Below, piece by piece: positions 33,545 to 42,429 of a DNA stretch of 64,000 bases. A program made the position numbers and the translations under genes. The DNA lies in assembly GCF_025165815.1 (NCBI RefSeq), contig NZ_JAFFZE010000012.1:124001-188000 (forward strand), in the 5' to 3' direction. The notes under the pieces are model-generated. The model was given only the letters and a program-made list of their open reading frames with translations. It was not told where the DNA came from and did not search any database. The stretch's first letter is position 1, and the number at the start of each line of letters is the position of its first letter. Source of the stretch: Actinophytocola gossypii. Its GTDB lineage: Bacteria > Actinomycetota > Actinomycetes > Mycobacteriales > Pseudonocardiaceae.

Positions 33545-35973
33545 GGGAGCCACTCGATCAGGTCGGTCTCCACCACCGGCTGGTCGTGGTCGCGGGGCAC
33601 CAGGAACGTCTTGATCTCGGCCGGCCCGAAGGTCGCGGTGACCGTGCGGCCGAGCACCTCGACGGTCGCCTCGCCGCCCCGGCCCGCGGTCTCGTAGGCG
33701 CGGACCACGAGCGCGTCGGCGCCCTCGGCGTCCTCGGCGGCCTTGAGCACCGTCGGCAGCACCGACGCCCCGGACACCGCCATGAACGACCGCACCGCCG
33801 GCAGGTCACCGTCGTGGTAGGACTCCAGCAGCGGGAACGCGGGCTGGTTCAGCTCGGCCGCGCACCGCACCACGGCGGCGTCGCGCCAGTCGCCGGCGTG
33901 CGGCACCAGGCGGCAGGTGAACTCCTGGCGGCCCTGGTCCTGGTAGACGTACAGCTCGTCGTCGTCCAGTTCCTTCGGCTCGTGCCAGGCGTACACCGGG
34001 CTGCGCGCGGCGGTGACGCCGATGTCGCCGCCGAGCACGTCGTGGCCGTACTTGCCGTCGTTGAGCACCGCGAGCCCGGCGCGCCGGCCGTCCGGCAGCT
34101 CGCCGGACACGTCGACCCAGGCCTGCGCGGCCTCCTCGCTGCCGTTCGCCGGGCGCTCCACGTGCCCGTACGGGATCTCGAACGTGGCCCGCACGTCGGA
34201 CAGCGCCGTGGGGAACCGCAGCTTGAGCAGCTTCCGCCGCTCCTGCCAGTCCAGCGTCACCCGTACCTCGACGTGCCGGTCCCGTACGCCGAGCACGTAC
34301 TCCTCGGTCAGTGTCGACGCCCCGTACCCGCTGGTCACGCGCAACACCGCCCGCACGGGGCCGTGCTCCACCAGCCGCACCGAGCGCGGGGTGAACACGC
34401 CGTCGACGGAGTCGTAGGCCCGCACCCGGTGCCCCCAGGTGTCGGACTGGTCGTCGATGACGACGGCGTGCCCGCCCGGGGCGGCGACGTCCACGCCGGA
34501 GACCTTGTCACGCAGGGAACGCAGCCAGCCGGTCGCCGGGTCGACCTCGAGCGCGACGAACTCGTTCTCCAGCCGGGTGTCGGTCGCGGTGACCGCCGGC
34601 GCCGGCTCGCCGTCGCCGCCGGGGTAGAGCCGGTACACCCGGTAGCCGAGCGGCGGCACGTCGGCGGCGAGCACCAGGCGGCGGCGCCAGCCGTTGACGG
34701 TGGCCTTCGAGCGGGTGCGCTGCACGGCGACCGGGTGGCCCTCGTCGTCGACCGCGCGGGTGCCGAACGCGGGGAAGCCGCCGAACTCGAACTCCACGTC
34801 GGCGACCAGCCGCCACGGGTGCGGGTTGACGACCACGAGCGGGGTCATGTCGGGCTCTGGCTCGATCGCGATGCGCCGGGTCATCGACTGCACCGCGCGG
34901 TTGAACGCCTCGACGGCCAGCGACACCGCGTGCCCGTACTGGTCGCGGGCGTCCTCGTAGGCCGGTTCGATCGCCGCGCCGCCGAGGGTGTCGTGGAACT
35001 GGTTGAACAGCACCAGCTTCCACGCCCGCTCCAGGTCGGCGGCCGGGTAGGGCACACCGGCGACCGAGGACGCGACGGTGGCCCACTTCTCCGCGCGGGC
35101 CAGGAGGTTCTCCGCCCGCCGGTTCCACCGCTTGACCCCGGAGTGCGCGGAGTAGCAGCCGACCGCGTGGTGCTGCAGCTCGCCCACGTGCACCGGGACG
35201 TCCTCCCCGGAGGCGACCAGCCGGTCGAAGAAGTCACGCGGGTGCCCGCAGCGCATCCGGGGCAGGCCGCCGGTGGCGTCGAGGCGGCGGATGCTGTCCA
35301 GGTTCGCCTTGGTGGGGCCGCCGCCGTGGTTGCCGACGCCGTAGAACACCATCAGCTCGCGCGCGTCGGCGGGCAGCTGCGCGAGCGACTTGTCGACCTG
35401 GTAGCCGAGGTCGGCGCCGGAACTGCAGTACTCGTGCGGGATCCGGTAGGTCAGCACCCGCGACCCGTCCGGTGACTCCCACCAGAAGTACGGGCCGGGA
35501 AGCGCCATCTCGTGCGGGCCGGGACGCATGAAGACGTAGGCGTCCATTCCGGACCCGCGCAGCAGCTGCGGCAGGGAGGCGTTGTGCCCGAACGGGTCCA
35601 CGTTGCACCCGACGGTGCAGGTGACGCCGAACCGGTCCTTGAGGTAGCGCTGCGCGTAGAGGGCCTGCCGCACGAACGACTCCCCCGACGGCAGGTTGCA
35701 GTCCGGCTCGATCCACCAGCCGCCGACCACCTGCCAGCGCCCCTCGGCGATCCGTTTGCCGATCTCGGCGAACAGGTCCGGGTCGTGCTCCTCGACCCAG
35801 GCCAGGTACAGCACGGAGTCGCAGGTGAACACGAACTCCGGGTACTCGGTCATCCGGTCGATGGCGGAGGCGAAGGTGGCGCGGACCTCCTGGTAGCCCT
35901 CCGGCCACTGCCACAGCCAGACGGGGTCGATGTGCGCGTTCCCGATCATGTGCAGTAGACGCTGGTCGGACAC
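33541..35973 (-). CDS. GH38 alpha-mannosidase
   Basis: 810 residues from GTG 35973 (GGGAGA upstream). The catalytic domain shows NAHIDPVWLWQWPEG with two zinc ligands, NVDPFGHNASLPQLL with the nucleophile Asp, and NQFHDTLGGAAIEPAYEDA completing the zinc site. The C-terminal half is beta-sandwich (VALEVDPATGWLRSLRDKVSG). Family members remove alpha-linked mannose with retention. There is no signal peptide, so it works on imported mannosides. The stop overlaps the six-hairpin glycosidase start. It suggests that the regulon handles an alpha-mannoside or a mannose-like sugar. Confidence 0.9.
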   Translation of the reverse strand: MSDQRLLHMIGNAHIDPVWLWQWPEGYQEVRATFASAIDRMTEYPEFVFTCDSVLYLAWVEEHDPDLFAEIGKRIAEGRWQVVGGWWIEPDCNLPSGESFVRQALYAQRYLKDRFGVTCTVGCNVDPFGHNASLPQLLRGSGMDAYVFMRPGPHEMALPGPYFWWESPDGSRVLTYRIPHEYCSSGADLGYQVDKSLAQLPADARELMVFYGVGNHGGGPTKANLDSIRRLDATGGLPRMRCGHPRDFFDRLVASGEDVPVHVGELQHHAVGCYSAHSGVKRWNRRAENLLARAEKWATVASSVAGVPYPAADLERAWKLVLFNQFHDTLGGAAIEPAYEDARDQYGHAVSLAVEAFNRAVQSMTRRIAIEPEPDMTPLVVVNPHPWRLVADVEFEFGGFPAFGTRAVDDEGHPVAVQRTRSKATVNGWRRRLVLAADVPPLGYRVYRLYPGGDGEPAPAVTATDTRLENEFVALEVDPATGWLRSLRDKVSGVDVAAPGGHAVVIDDQSDTWGHRVRAYDSVDGVFTPRSVRLVEHGPVRAVLRVTSGYGASTLTEEYVLGVRDRHVEVRVTLDWQERRKLLKLRFPTALSDVRATFEIPYGHVERPANGSEEAAQAWVDVSGELPDGRRAGLAVLNDGKYGHDVLGGDIGVTAARSPVYAWHEPKELDDDELYVYQDQGRQEFTCRLVPHAGDWRDAAVVRCAAELNQPAFPLLESYHDGDLPAVRSFMAVSGASVLPTVLKAAEDAEGADALVVRAYETAGRGGEATVEVLGRTVTATFGPAEIKTFLVPRDHDQPVVETDLIEWLP

Positions 35974-35981
35974 TGGTCTCC

Positions 35982-36548
35982 CTAGTCGTCGCCCGCTGCC
36001 CACGCGTCGACCCGCTCGGAGAGCAGGTGCAGGAGCAGCAGGTGCATTTCCTGGATCCGTGCGGTCTCGGTCGAGTCGACCACCAGCGCGTGGTCGGCGT
36101 GCGCGGCGGCCGGACCACCGCCCGAGCCTCCGAAGTAGACGGTAGTCGCCCCCTGCCGGCGGGCCGCCGCCAGCCCGCGCACCACGTTCGGCGATCGGCC
36201 GCTGGTGGAGAACGCGGCCACCATGTCACCCGGCCGCACGAACCCGACCACCTGCCTGGCGAACACGTCCTCGTAGGCGAAGTCGTTGGCGATGCAGGTG
36301 AGCACCGACGGGTCCACGGTCAGGGCCACCGCCGGCAGCGGCCGCCGGGTGCGCTTGTACCGGCCGATCAGCTCGCCGGCCAGGTGCTGCGCGTCCGCCG
36401 CGCTGCCGCCGTTGCCGAACGTGAACAGCCGCCCGTCCGCCTCGTACACCTCGATCAGCCGGTCCGCCACCTTGTCCAGCTCCGGCAGCAGTTCCCGCAC
36501 GCGCTCGGCCACCCCGATGTGGTCGGCCAGTTGGTCGGCCAAGCTCAT
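35982..36548 (-). CDS. SIS-domain isomerase, GmhA-like
   Basis: 188 residues. FTFGNGGSAADAQHLAGELIGRY, LTVDPSVLTCIANDF, FSTSGRSPNVV and QEMHLLLLHLLSERVD match sedoheptulose-7-phosphate isomerases (GmhA), including metal-site residues. No other heptose-pathway gene is near, so a catabolic aldose/ketose phosphate isomerase role is more likely than lipopolysaccharide-type heptose synthesis. The start overlaps the ROK kinase stop as ATGA, linking the two steps. The mannosidase gene starts 8 bp beyond its stop. Confidence 0.85.
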   Translation of the reverse strand: MSLADQLADHIGVAERVRELLPELDKVADRLIEVYEADGRLFTFGNGGSAADAQHLAGELIGRYKRTRRPLPAVALTVDPSVLTCIANDFAYEDVFARQVVGFVRPGDMVAAFSTSGRSPNVVRGLAAARRQGATTVYFGGSGGGPAAAHADHALVVDSTETARIQEMHLLLLHLLSERVDAWAAGDD

Positions 36549-37495
36549 CTGGTCTCCTCCAACAGTCGCATCCCCACCGCGGCCGCGCCGACCACGCCCA
36601 CCCGGTCGCCGAGGGCGGCCCGTTCGACCCGGACCGCGCGTCCGCCCGGAGTCATCGCCGTCGTCCGGACCACCTCGCGGGCCGGCGCGACCAGGGCCTC
36701 GCCCGCGCGGGTGACGCCGCCGCCGAGTACCACGACCTCCGGTTCCAGCACGTTCACGATCGAGGTCAGCCCGCTGCCGAGCGCGCTCGTCGTCTCCCGC
36801 CACACCCCGGCGGCGAACGCGTCCCCGGCGGCCGCGTGCTCGGCGACGTCCGCCGCGGTGAAGGAGTCCACCGTGGCCAGCGAGCTGGCCGGGTCGAGCT
36901 CCTCGGCCGCCCGCTCGGCGATCGACGTGCCGGACACGTACGCCTCCAGGCAACCCCGGCCGCCGCAGCCCCGGCACACCCGCCCCCGCCGGTCGACCAC
37001 CACGTGCCCCAGCTCGGCGCCGTTGCCGGTGGTGCCCCGGTAAACCCGGCCGTCGAGCACGACGCCGCCGCCGACACCGGTGGACAGCGTCAGGTACACC
37101 AGGTGCCTGCTCCCCGCGCCCGCGCCGAACCGGAACTCCGCCTCCGCGGCCGCGGTGCCGTCGTTGTCCAGCGCCGCCGGTGCCCCGAACGCCCGCGCGG
37201 CGAGCCGGGTGACCGGCACGTCCCGCCAACCCGGCAGGTGCGGCGGCGCGAGCAGCACCCCGCGCTCGGCGTCCAACGGGCCACCGCAGCCGATGCCGAC
37301 CGCGGCGACGTCCGCCAGGTCGGCCCCCGCGTCGGCGACCGCCTTGCGCCCCAGGGCGAACAGCGCCTCGAGCACCGCCGACACCCCGACCGGGGTCGGC
37401 GCGACCAGGAACGAGCGCGCCCGCCCGTCCGGGTCGACCAGGCCCGCGGCGAGCTTGGTCCCCCCGATGTCGAGTGCCAGCACGGCGGAATTCAT
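36545..37495 (-). CDS. ROK-family sugar kinase
   Basis: 316 residues. The N-terminal ATP motif VLALDIGGTKLAAGLVD, the active-site region ALDNDGTAAAEAEF, and the ROK zinc site GHVVVDRRGRVCRGCGG-RGCLEAYVSG (Cys-x-x-Cys...Cys) are all visible, without an N-terminal DNA-binding domain, so it is an enzyme rather than a repressor. It probably phosphorylates the imported hexose at C6. It overlaps the permease upstream and the SIS isomerase downstream by 4 bp each, consistent with kinase then isomerase acting in sequence. Confidence 0.88.
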   Translation of the reverse strand: MNSAVLALDIGGTKLAAGLVDPDGRARSFLVAPTPVGVSAVLEALFALGRKAVADAGADLADVAAVGIGCGGPLDAERGVLLAPPHLPGWRDVPVTRLAARAFGAPAALDNDGTAAAEAEFRFGAGAGSRHLVYLTLSTGVGGGVVLDGRVYRGTTGNGAELGHVVVDRRGRVCRGCGGRGCLEAYVSGTSIAERAAEELDPASSLATVDSFTAADVAEHAAAGDAFAAGVWRETTSALGSGLTSIVNVLEPEVVVLGGGVTRAGEALVAPAREVVRTTAMTPGGRAVRVERAALGDRVGVVGAAAVGMRLLEETR

Positions 37496-38388
37496 CCCTT
37501 GCGTCCCTGGGTCGCGATGCCGTAGAGGAAGTGGCGCTGGGCCAGGAAGAACACGACCACCATCGGCAGCGTCGTGATCACGCTGCCGGCCAGGACGATC
37601 TCCCACTGCTGCTCACCGGACTGGCCGAACTGGTCGGAGATCGCCTTCAGCCCGCGCGGCAGCGTGTACAGCTCCTCGTCGCGCAGGTAGATCAGCGGCT
37701 TGAGCAGGTCCGACCAGCTGGCCTTCAGCTCGAACACGAACGTCACGATCATCGCCGGCTTGCACAGCGGCACCGCGATCCGCCAGAACAGCCCCCAGTA
37801 GCTCGCGCCGTCGATCCTGGCGGCCTCGAACAGGTCCCGCGGCAGGCCCAGGAAGAACTGGCGCAGCAGGAAGATGTAGAACGCACTGCCGAACAGGTTC
37901 GCCGCCCACAGCGGCACCTGCGTGGTGGACAGCCCGACGCTGTTCCAGATCAGGTACACCGGGATCATCGTGACCGCGCCCGGCAGCATCATCGTCGCCA
38001 GCACCAGGCCGAACAGGAAGTTCCGCCCGGGGAACCGGAAGTAGGCGAAGCCGAACGCGACCAGCGCGCTGGCGATCGTCACCGCGGTCGCCGCCGCGAC
38101 GGCCACCACGACGCTGTTCAGGAACCACTGGAGGACCGGCGCCGCCTGCCAGACGTTGACGTAGTTCTCCCACGCCCACTGGCTCGGCAGCAGCGCGTTG
38201 TCGAACACCTGAGAGCGCGGTTTGAGCGACGCGCTGAGCACCCAGAAGAACGGGTACAGGAACAGCACGGACGCGCCGAGCAGCCCGATCCAGAACAGCA
38301 CCCGGCTCTTGCGGCCGCGCCGGGGCCGCACCGGCTGGGCCGGCGGCGTCCTCGGCGTTTCGGGCGGTGCGACGGTCGGAGCGGCCAT
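37492..38388 (-). CDS. Sugar ABC transporter permease (MalG/CUT1 type)
   Basis: 298 residues with six predicted membrane segments and the EAA loop FEAARIDGASYWGLFWRI near 195. It forms the inner-membrane channel with the permease encoded just upstream (TGATG overlap) and takes substrate from the lipoprotein two genes upstream. No ATPase gene is in the operon, as is usual in actinomycete CUT1 systems, where a shared MsiK-type ATPase serves several importers. The stop overlaps the ROK kinase start by 4 bp. Confidence 0.9.
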   Translation of the reverse strand: MAAPTVAPPETPRTPPAQPVRPRRGRKSRVLFWIGLLGASVLFLYPFFWVLSASLKPRSQVFDNALLPSQWAWENYVNVWQAAPVLQWFLNSVVVAVAAATAVTIASALVAFGFAYFRFPGRNFLFGLVLATMMLPGAVTMIPVYLIWNSVGLSTTQVPLWAANLFGSAFYIFLLRQFFLGLPRDLFEAARIDGASYWGLFWRIAVPLCKPAMIVTFVFELKASWSDLLKPLIYLRDEELYTLPRGLKAISDQFGQSGEQQWEIVLAGSVITTLPMVVVFFLAQRHFLYGIATQGRKG

Positions 38389-39332
38389 CAGCGGTCACCG
38401 CCCTCGTAGTAGACGAACCGTTTGCTCACCTTCACCTGGATCGCCGTGATGATCATGATGATGACGAACAGCAGCCACGCCATCGCCGACGCGTAGCCCA
38501 TGTGCAGGAACTGGAACGCCTGCTGGAACAGGTAGATCAGGTAGAACAGGGCGGCTTCGCTGGAGTAGCTCGCCGACGCCGCGCTGCCGTAGAAGGCGGC
38601 GTAGGCCTCGTCGAAGGTCTGCAGCGCGCTGATCGTCTGGATGATCAGGGTGAAGAACAGCGCGCCGCTGATCATCGGCACGGTGACGTGCCGGAACCGC
38701 TGCCAGCGCGACACGCCGTCCAGGTCGGCCGCCTCGTACAGGTCCCTCGGCACGTTGTTCAGCGCGGCCAGGTAGATCACCACGGTTCCGCCGACCGACC
38801 ACAGGTTCATCAGCACCAGGCCGGGTTTCACCCACGCCTCGTCGGTGCTCCACTGCGGCCCGTCGATGCCGACCAGCCCGAGCGCCCAGTTGACCATGCC
38901 GACCTGGCCGTTGAACAGCAGCAGGAACAGCACGCCGATCGCGACCTTCGGGGTCACCTCGGGCAGGTAGAACAGCGTGCGGAACACACCGGCCGAGCGC
39001 CGGCCGATCCGGGAGAGCATCGAGGCGAGCGCGAGCGACACGATCATCGTGCTCGGCACGATCATCACCGCGTAGATCAGCGTGTTGCTGAGGCTCTTGC
39101 GGACCTTCGGGTCGGACAGCAGCTTCTCGTAGTTGTCCCAGCCGACGCCCCTGGTCTCCTGCAGGCCGTCGTAGTTGGTGAACGACAGCACCAGGCTGAT
39201 GATCATCGGCCCGGCGGTGAGCACCAGGAACCCGATGATCCACGGCGACAGGAACGCGAACGCCGCCAGGGTCTCCCGTCGCTGATTCTTCCCGCGCGGC
39301 CGGCGCTTCCTCTGGCGGGTGGCCGTGCTCAT
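38388..39332 (-). CDS. Sugar ABC transporter permease (MalF/CUT1 type)
   Basis: 314 residues: a basic N terminus (TRQRKRRPRGKNQRRE), six membrane segments and the EAA loop LYEAADLDGVSRWQRF. It pairs with the MalG-type permease that follows and overlaps it by one base. It begins 4 bp after the stop of the binding-protein gene, so the three transport genes are one unit. Confidence 0.9.
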   Translation of the reverse strand: MSTATRQRKRRPRGKNQRRETLAAFAFLSPWIIGFLVLTAGPMIISLVLSFTNYDGLQETRGVGWDNYEKLLSDPKVRKSLSNTLIYAVMIVPSTMIVSLALASMLSRIGRRSAGVFRTLFYLPEVTPKVAIGVLFLLLFNGQVGMVNWALGLVGIDGPQWSTDEAWVKPGLVLMNLWSVGGTVVIYLAALNNVPRDLYEAADLDGVSRWQRFRHVTVPMISGALFFTLIIQTISALQTFDEAYAAFYGSAASASYSSEAALFYLIYLFQQAFQFLHMGYASAMAWLLFVIIMIITAIQVKVSKRFVYYEGGDR

Positions 39333-39336
39333 GGGG

Positions 39337-40689
39337 TCAGTTCCCCGCGGCCGCGTTGTCCAGCGCGGTCTGCGCCTCCTGCTGGGCCTGGGCCATCGCG
39401 TCCGCCGGCGACTGCTGGCCGGACAGCACCCGGTTCACCGCGCCCTCCCAGGCGGCCTTGAACTCCGATCCGGCCGGCGAGGCCGGCATCGAGAACGCGG
39501 ACTCCTGCGCCTCCAGCACGCCGTTGACCGCGTCCTCGTAGACGGGGGTGTCGCTCAGGTCGACGATCTCACCGAAGATCTTCTCGTCCGCCACCTCGTT
39601 GCCGGTGTAGACGCCGGTGAACGCCAGCCCCTCGGCCTCGCGCTTCTCCGCCCGCGCCTCGGCGGCGGCGATCCACGAGTCCGCGTCGGACATCGTCTTG
39701 ATCCACTGGCAGGCCAGGTCCTTGTTCTTGCCGCCGGCCGGGACCGCCCACGCACTGCCGGTGACCCAGTCGATCGGGTCGCCGTTCTGGTCGGTGAACG
39801 GCTTCACGGTGAGCTTCAGGTCCGGGGAGACCTCGCCGAGCACGTTGAGGTACCAGTCCTCCATCGGGAACGCGGCCAGCTGGTCGGTGGCGAACTGGTT
39901 CTTCTCGCCGAAGAAGTCGAACGAGTCGCGGAACGCCTTGAACGAGCCCCAGCCGCCCTGCGCGTCGATCATGCCCACCGCGTACTCCAGCACCGCGACC
40001 AGCTTCGGATCGTCCAGGTTGGCCGTCTTGCCGTCGGCGCTGATCATGTCCACGCCGTTGGCCTTCGCCCACATCGGCAGGAACTCCGGGATCTTCGGGT
40101 CGAAGCCGATGCGCGCGAGGTCGGCGCCGTTGCGCTTGGTCAGCTTGGTGGTCGCCGCGGCCAGGCCGTCGCGGTCGGACGGGTCGAGGTCGTCCGCGGT
40201 CAGGCCGGCGCTCGCCACCGCGTCGTCGTTGATCATCATGACGCGGTTGTTGTAGAACTCCGGGAGCCCGTAGAGCTTGCCGTCGAGCGTGACCTCCTCG
40301 AGCGCGGGGTCGCGGTACTGGTCGAGGTTGATCTGCTCCTTCTCGACGCAGCTGTCCAGCGGCTCGATGGTGCCGCGGGCGGCGTAGGTGCCGAGCAGCT
40401 GGCGGTCGATGAAGATCAGGTCCGGGGCGGTGCCGGAGGCCACCGCGGACAGGAACTGCTGCGCGTCGAAGGCGTTGCCGCCGATCTTGACCGTGCTCGG
40501 CGCGATCGCCTCGTTGGCCAGGTCGACGCGCACCGAGGCGATCTCGTCGTCGACACCGAAGCCGAGGGTGGTCAGGGTGACGGCCTCGCCTTCGGTTGGC
40601 TGGTCGTCCCCGCCGACCCCGCCGCAGCCGGACAGGACGAGCAGGCCGATCGCGGCCACGGCCACGGTGCGTGCGTAACGAGTGGACAT
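39337..40689 (-). CDS. Sugar-binding lipoprotein of an ABC importer
   Basis: 450 residues. The lipoprotein signal is short and clear (RTVAVAAIGLLVLSGCGG, Cys about 20). The mature part is a cluster-1-type solute-binding protein (LTTLGFGVDDEIASVR, FIDRQLLGTYAARG, SAWAVPAGGKNKDLACQW). ATG 40689 has GGAGGAA seven bases upstream. The gene is preceded by a double LacI-type operator (40723-40756), so it may have its own regulated promoter within the operon. The ligand is unknown; oligosaccharides are usual. Confidence 0.9.
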   Translation of the reverse strand: MSTRYARTVAVAAIGLLVLSGCGGVGGDDQPTEGEAVTLTTLGFGVDDEIASVRVDLANEAIAPSTVKIGGNAFDAQQFLSAVASGTAPDLIFIDRQLLGTYAARGTIEPLDSCVEKEQINLDQYRDPALEEVTLDGKLYGLPEFYNNRVMMINDDAVASAGLTADDLDPSDRDGLAAATTKLTKRNGADLARIGFDPKIPEFLPMWAKANGVDMISADGKTANLDDPKLVAVLEYAVGMIDAQGGWGSFKAFRDSFDFFGEKNQFATDQLAAFPMEDWYLNVLGEVSPDLKLTVKPFTDQNGDPIDWVTGSAWAVPAGGKNKDLACQWIKTMSDADSWIAAAEARAEKREAEGLAFTGVYTGNEVADEKIFGEIVDLSDTPVYEDAVNGVLEAQESAFSMPASPAGSEFKAAWEGAVNRVLSGQQSPADAMAQAQQEAQTALDNAAAGN

Positions 40690-40722
40690 CCGAGGTTCCT
40701 CCGCGTCGTCGAGGGGAACAAG

Positions 40723-40756
40723 TGTGGTAACGATCCCACATGGAATCGTTGCCACA
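40723..40756. promoter_or_regulatory. Double LacI-type operator, sites 2 and 3
   Basis: TGTGGTAACGATCCCACA (40723-40740) and CATGGAATCGTTGCCACA (40739-40756) match the perfect site at 15 and 14 of 18 positions and overlap by two bases. Together they also form an almost symmetric 34-bp element whose outer ends are TGTGGYAACGAT half-sites. It lies between the GH36-like stop (40759) and the binding-protein start. Confidence 0.75.
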
Positions 40757-40758
40757 AC

Positions 40759-42429
40759 CTAGGACGGCTCACCTGCCCCGTCAAGACCACGGCGGTAGTC
40801 GGCCCACACTCGTGACACGTCTCCGAGGTCGGCGGCGGTCAGTTCCTCGCCGCTGAGGTCGACGTGGGTGGCGTAGTACAGCGCCGGGACCCCCAACTCG
40901 GGCTGGACGGCCAGGTAGGCGGCCCACTCGGCCCGGTCGGGCAGACACCACCCGTCGGCGTCGACCGGCACGCCGGGGCACGCCGCGTGCACGACCTCGG
41001 CGCGGTAGCGCATGTGCGGCACCACCGGGCCGTCCGGGTCGACCGCGTCGAGCATGCGGATGTCGTTGAGCCGCAGCATGTCGGTGATGTCGGTGAACGC
41101 GGGGTTGGGCGTGTGGGTGACGATCAGCGCGTCCGGTTTCACCCGTTTCGCCGTGGTGTACACGAGGGCGAGCAGGTCGTGCAGGAGCGCGGCGCCCCAC
41201 TTCCGGCCGGCGTGCCGCAGGGCGGTGCCACTCGGGGTGCGGGCGAGGAAGTCGACCTTGAGCCCGTCGGCGTCGAGGTCCCCCAGCATGTGCTCGACGG
41301 CGTCGGTGACGATCCGGCGGCCGGTGGGGTGCTCGGGGTCGAGCGCGACCGGGGTGCCGTCGGGGAGCCGGACACAGGCGTCGGCGGGGGCGCCGTCGGG
41401 GTCCCAGGCCTTCCACCACAGCAGCACGCGCTGGCCGAGGGCGTGCCGGCCGGCGATCCAGCCAACCAGGTCGGGCCATTTGCGCTGGTCGGGGCGGCAG
41501 GTGGCGTAGTGCTCGGCCCACTTGTCGTCGACCACGACCGTGCCGGGGACGACGTCGTGGCGGGCGAGGTGGTCGAGGAACGCGTCGTAGTGACGCTGGG
41601 TGGCGAAGTCCTTCGTGGACCGTCCGGTGGTCAGCGACAGGTGGTGCTGGGCGCCCCAGCCGCAGAACATCGGCTCCAGCCACCACCGGTGCGGCGGCGC
41701 CGGTTCCCGGGCAAGGCTCCGGGTGAGCAGCAGGTCCCGGTGTGCGCGCAGCGCGGCGGGCGGATCGGTATGTCCGAAGTGGACGACCAGGGTCGGTGTG
41801 GTGAAGGTGCCGTCGACTTCGGTGTGACCCTCGTAGTCGAGGCGGAGGGCGAAACCGTCGGTGCCCGCGGCGTAGTGCATCGAGGTGAACGTCTGCTCCT
41901 CGACCGGCGCGGCGAGGGCGAACGACACCCAGTCGCCCTGGTCGCGCCGGCCGGCGACGCACCAGGGGGCGGGCGCGAACAGCCAGCGGCCGACGCCGGG
42001 TTCGGCGCCGTCGCCGGTGACGCCGATGACCGCGGGTTCGACGGCGGGACGGAGGACCCGGCTCGGGTGGTCGGGGTTGGGCGAGTACACCGTGCGCAGT
42101 GCCGAGCCACTGGGCAGGAACCCGTTGGGCGGGCGGTGGCCGCCGAGCAGGTGCGCGGTGAGCAGCCGGCCGGTGCCGCGGACGGTGGTGCGCAGTTCGA
42201 TCCGGTCGTCGTGCAGCTCGACGGTGGTGACCCGTTCGGTCCACTGTGAACTGACACAGCGAACCTCGATCCTACCGTCCGAACGGGACACCACGGGTTC
42301 GCCGAGGGTCTCGTCCGGCCTGGTCATCGTGTCCAAAGAGGACAAGAGGCGCAGTCGGAACCACAGGCCGTGCTCGTCGCGGATCTCGGCGGTCAGGCGG
42401 CGTTCGTCGAGGGTGAGGGTGTAGGTCAT
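40759..42429 (-). CDS. GH36/GH31-clan glycosidase-like protein
   Basis: 556 residues from ATG 42429, which overlaps the metallo-beta-lactamase stop as ATGA. An N-terminal beta-sandwich (1-230) leads to a barrel with GTVVVDDKWAEHY, GLKVDFLARTPSG (the Asp is the likely nucleophile, as in GH36) and VDADGWCLPDRAEW. The layout is that of alpha-galactosidase-like enzymes, but I cannot place it in a characterised subfamily. It is cytosolic. In the operon it probably trims an alpha-linked sugar from the imported substrate. Confidence 0.75.
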   Translation of the reverse strand: MTYTLTLDERRLTAEIRDEHGLWFRLRLLSSLDTMTRPDETLGEPVVSRSDGRIEVRCVSSQWTERVTTVELHDDRIELRTTVRGTGRLLTAHLLGGHRPPNGFLPSGSALRTVYSPNPDHPSRVLRPAVEPAVIGVTGDGAEPGVGRWLFAPAPWCVAGRRDQGDWVSFALAAPVEEQTFTSMHYAAGTDGFALRLDYEGHTEVDGTFTTPTLVVHFGHTDPPAALRAHRDLLLTRSLAREPAPPHRWWLEPMFCGWGAQHHLSLTTGRSTKDFATQRHYDAFLDHLARHDVVPGTVVVDDKWAEHYATCRPDQRKWPDLVGWIAGRHALGQRVLLWWKAWDPDGAPADACVRLPDGTPVALDPEHPTGRRIVTDAVEHMLGDLDADGLKVDFLARTPSGTALRHAGRKWGAALLHDLLALVYTTAKRVKPDALIVTHTPNPAFTDITDMLRLNDIRMLDAVDPDGPVVPHMRYRAEVVHAACPGVPVDADGWCLPDRAEWAAYLAVQPELGVPALYYATHVDLSGEELTAADLGDVSRVWADYRRGLDGAGEPS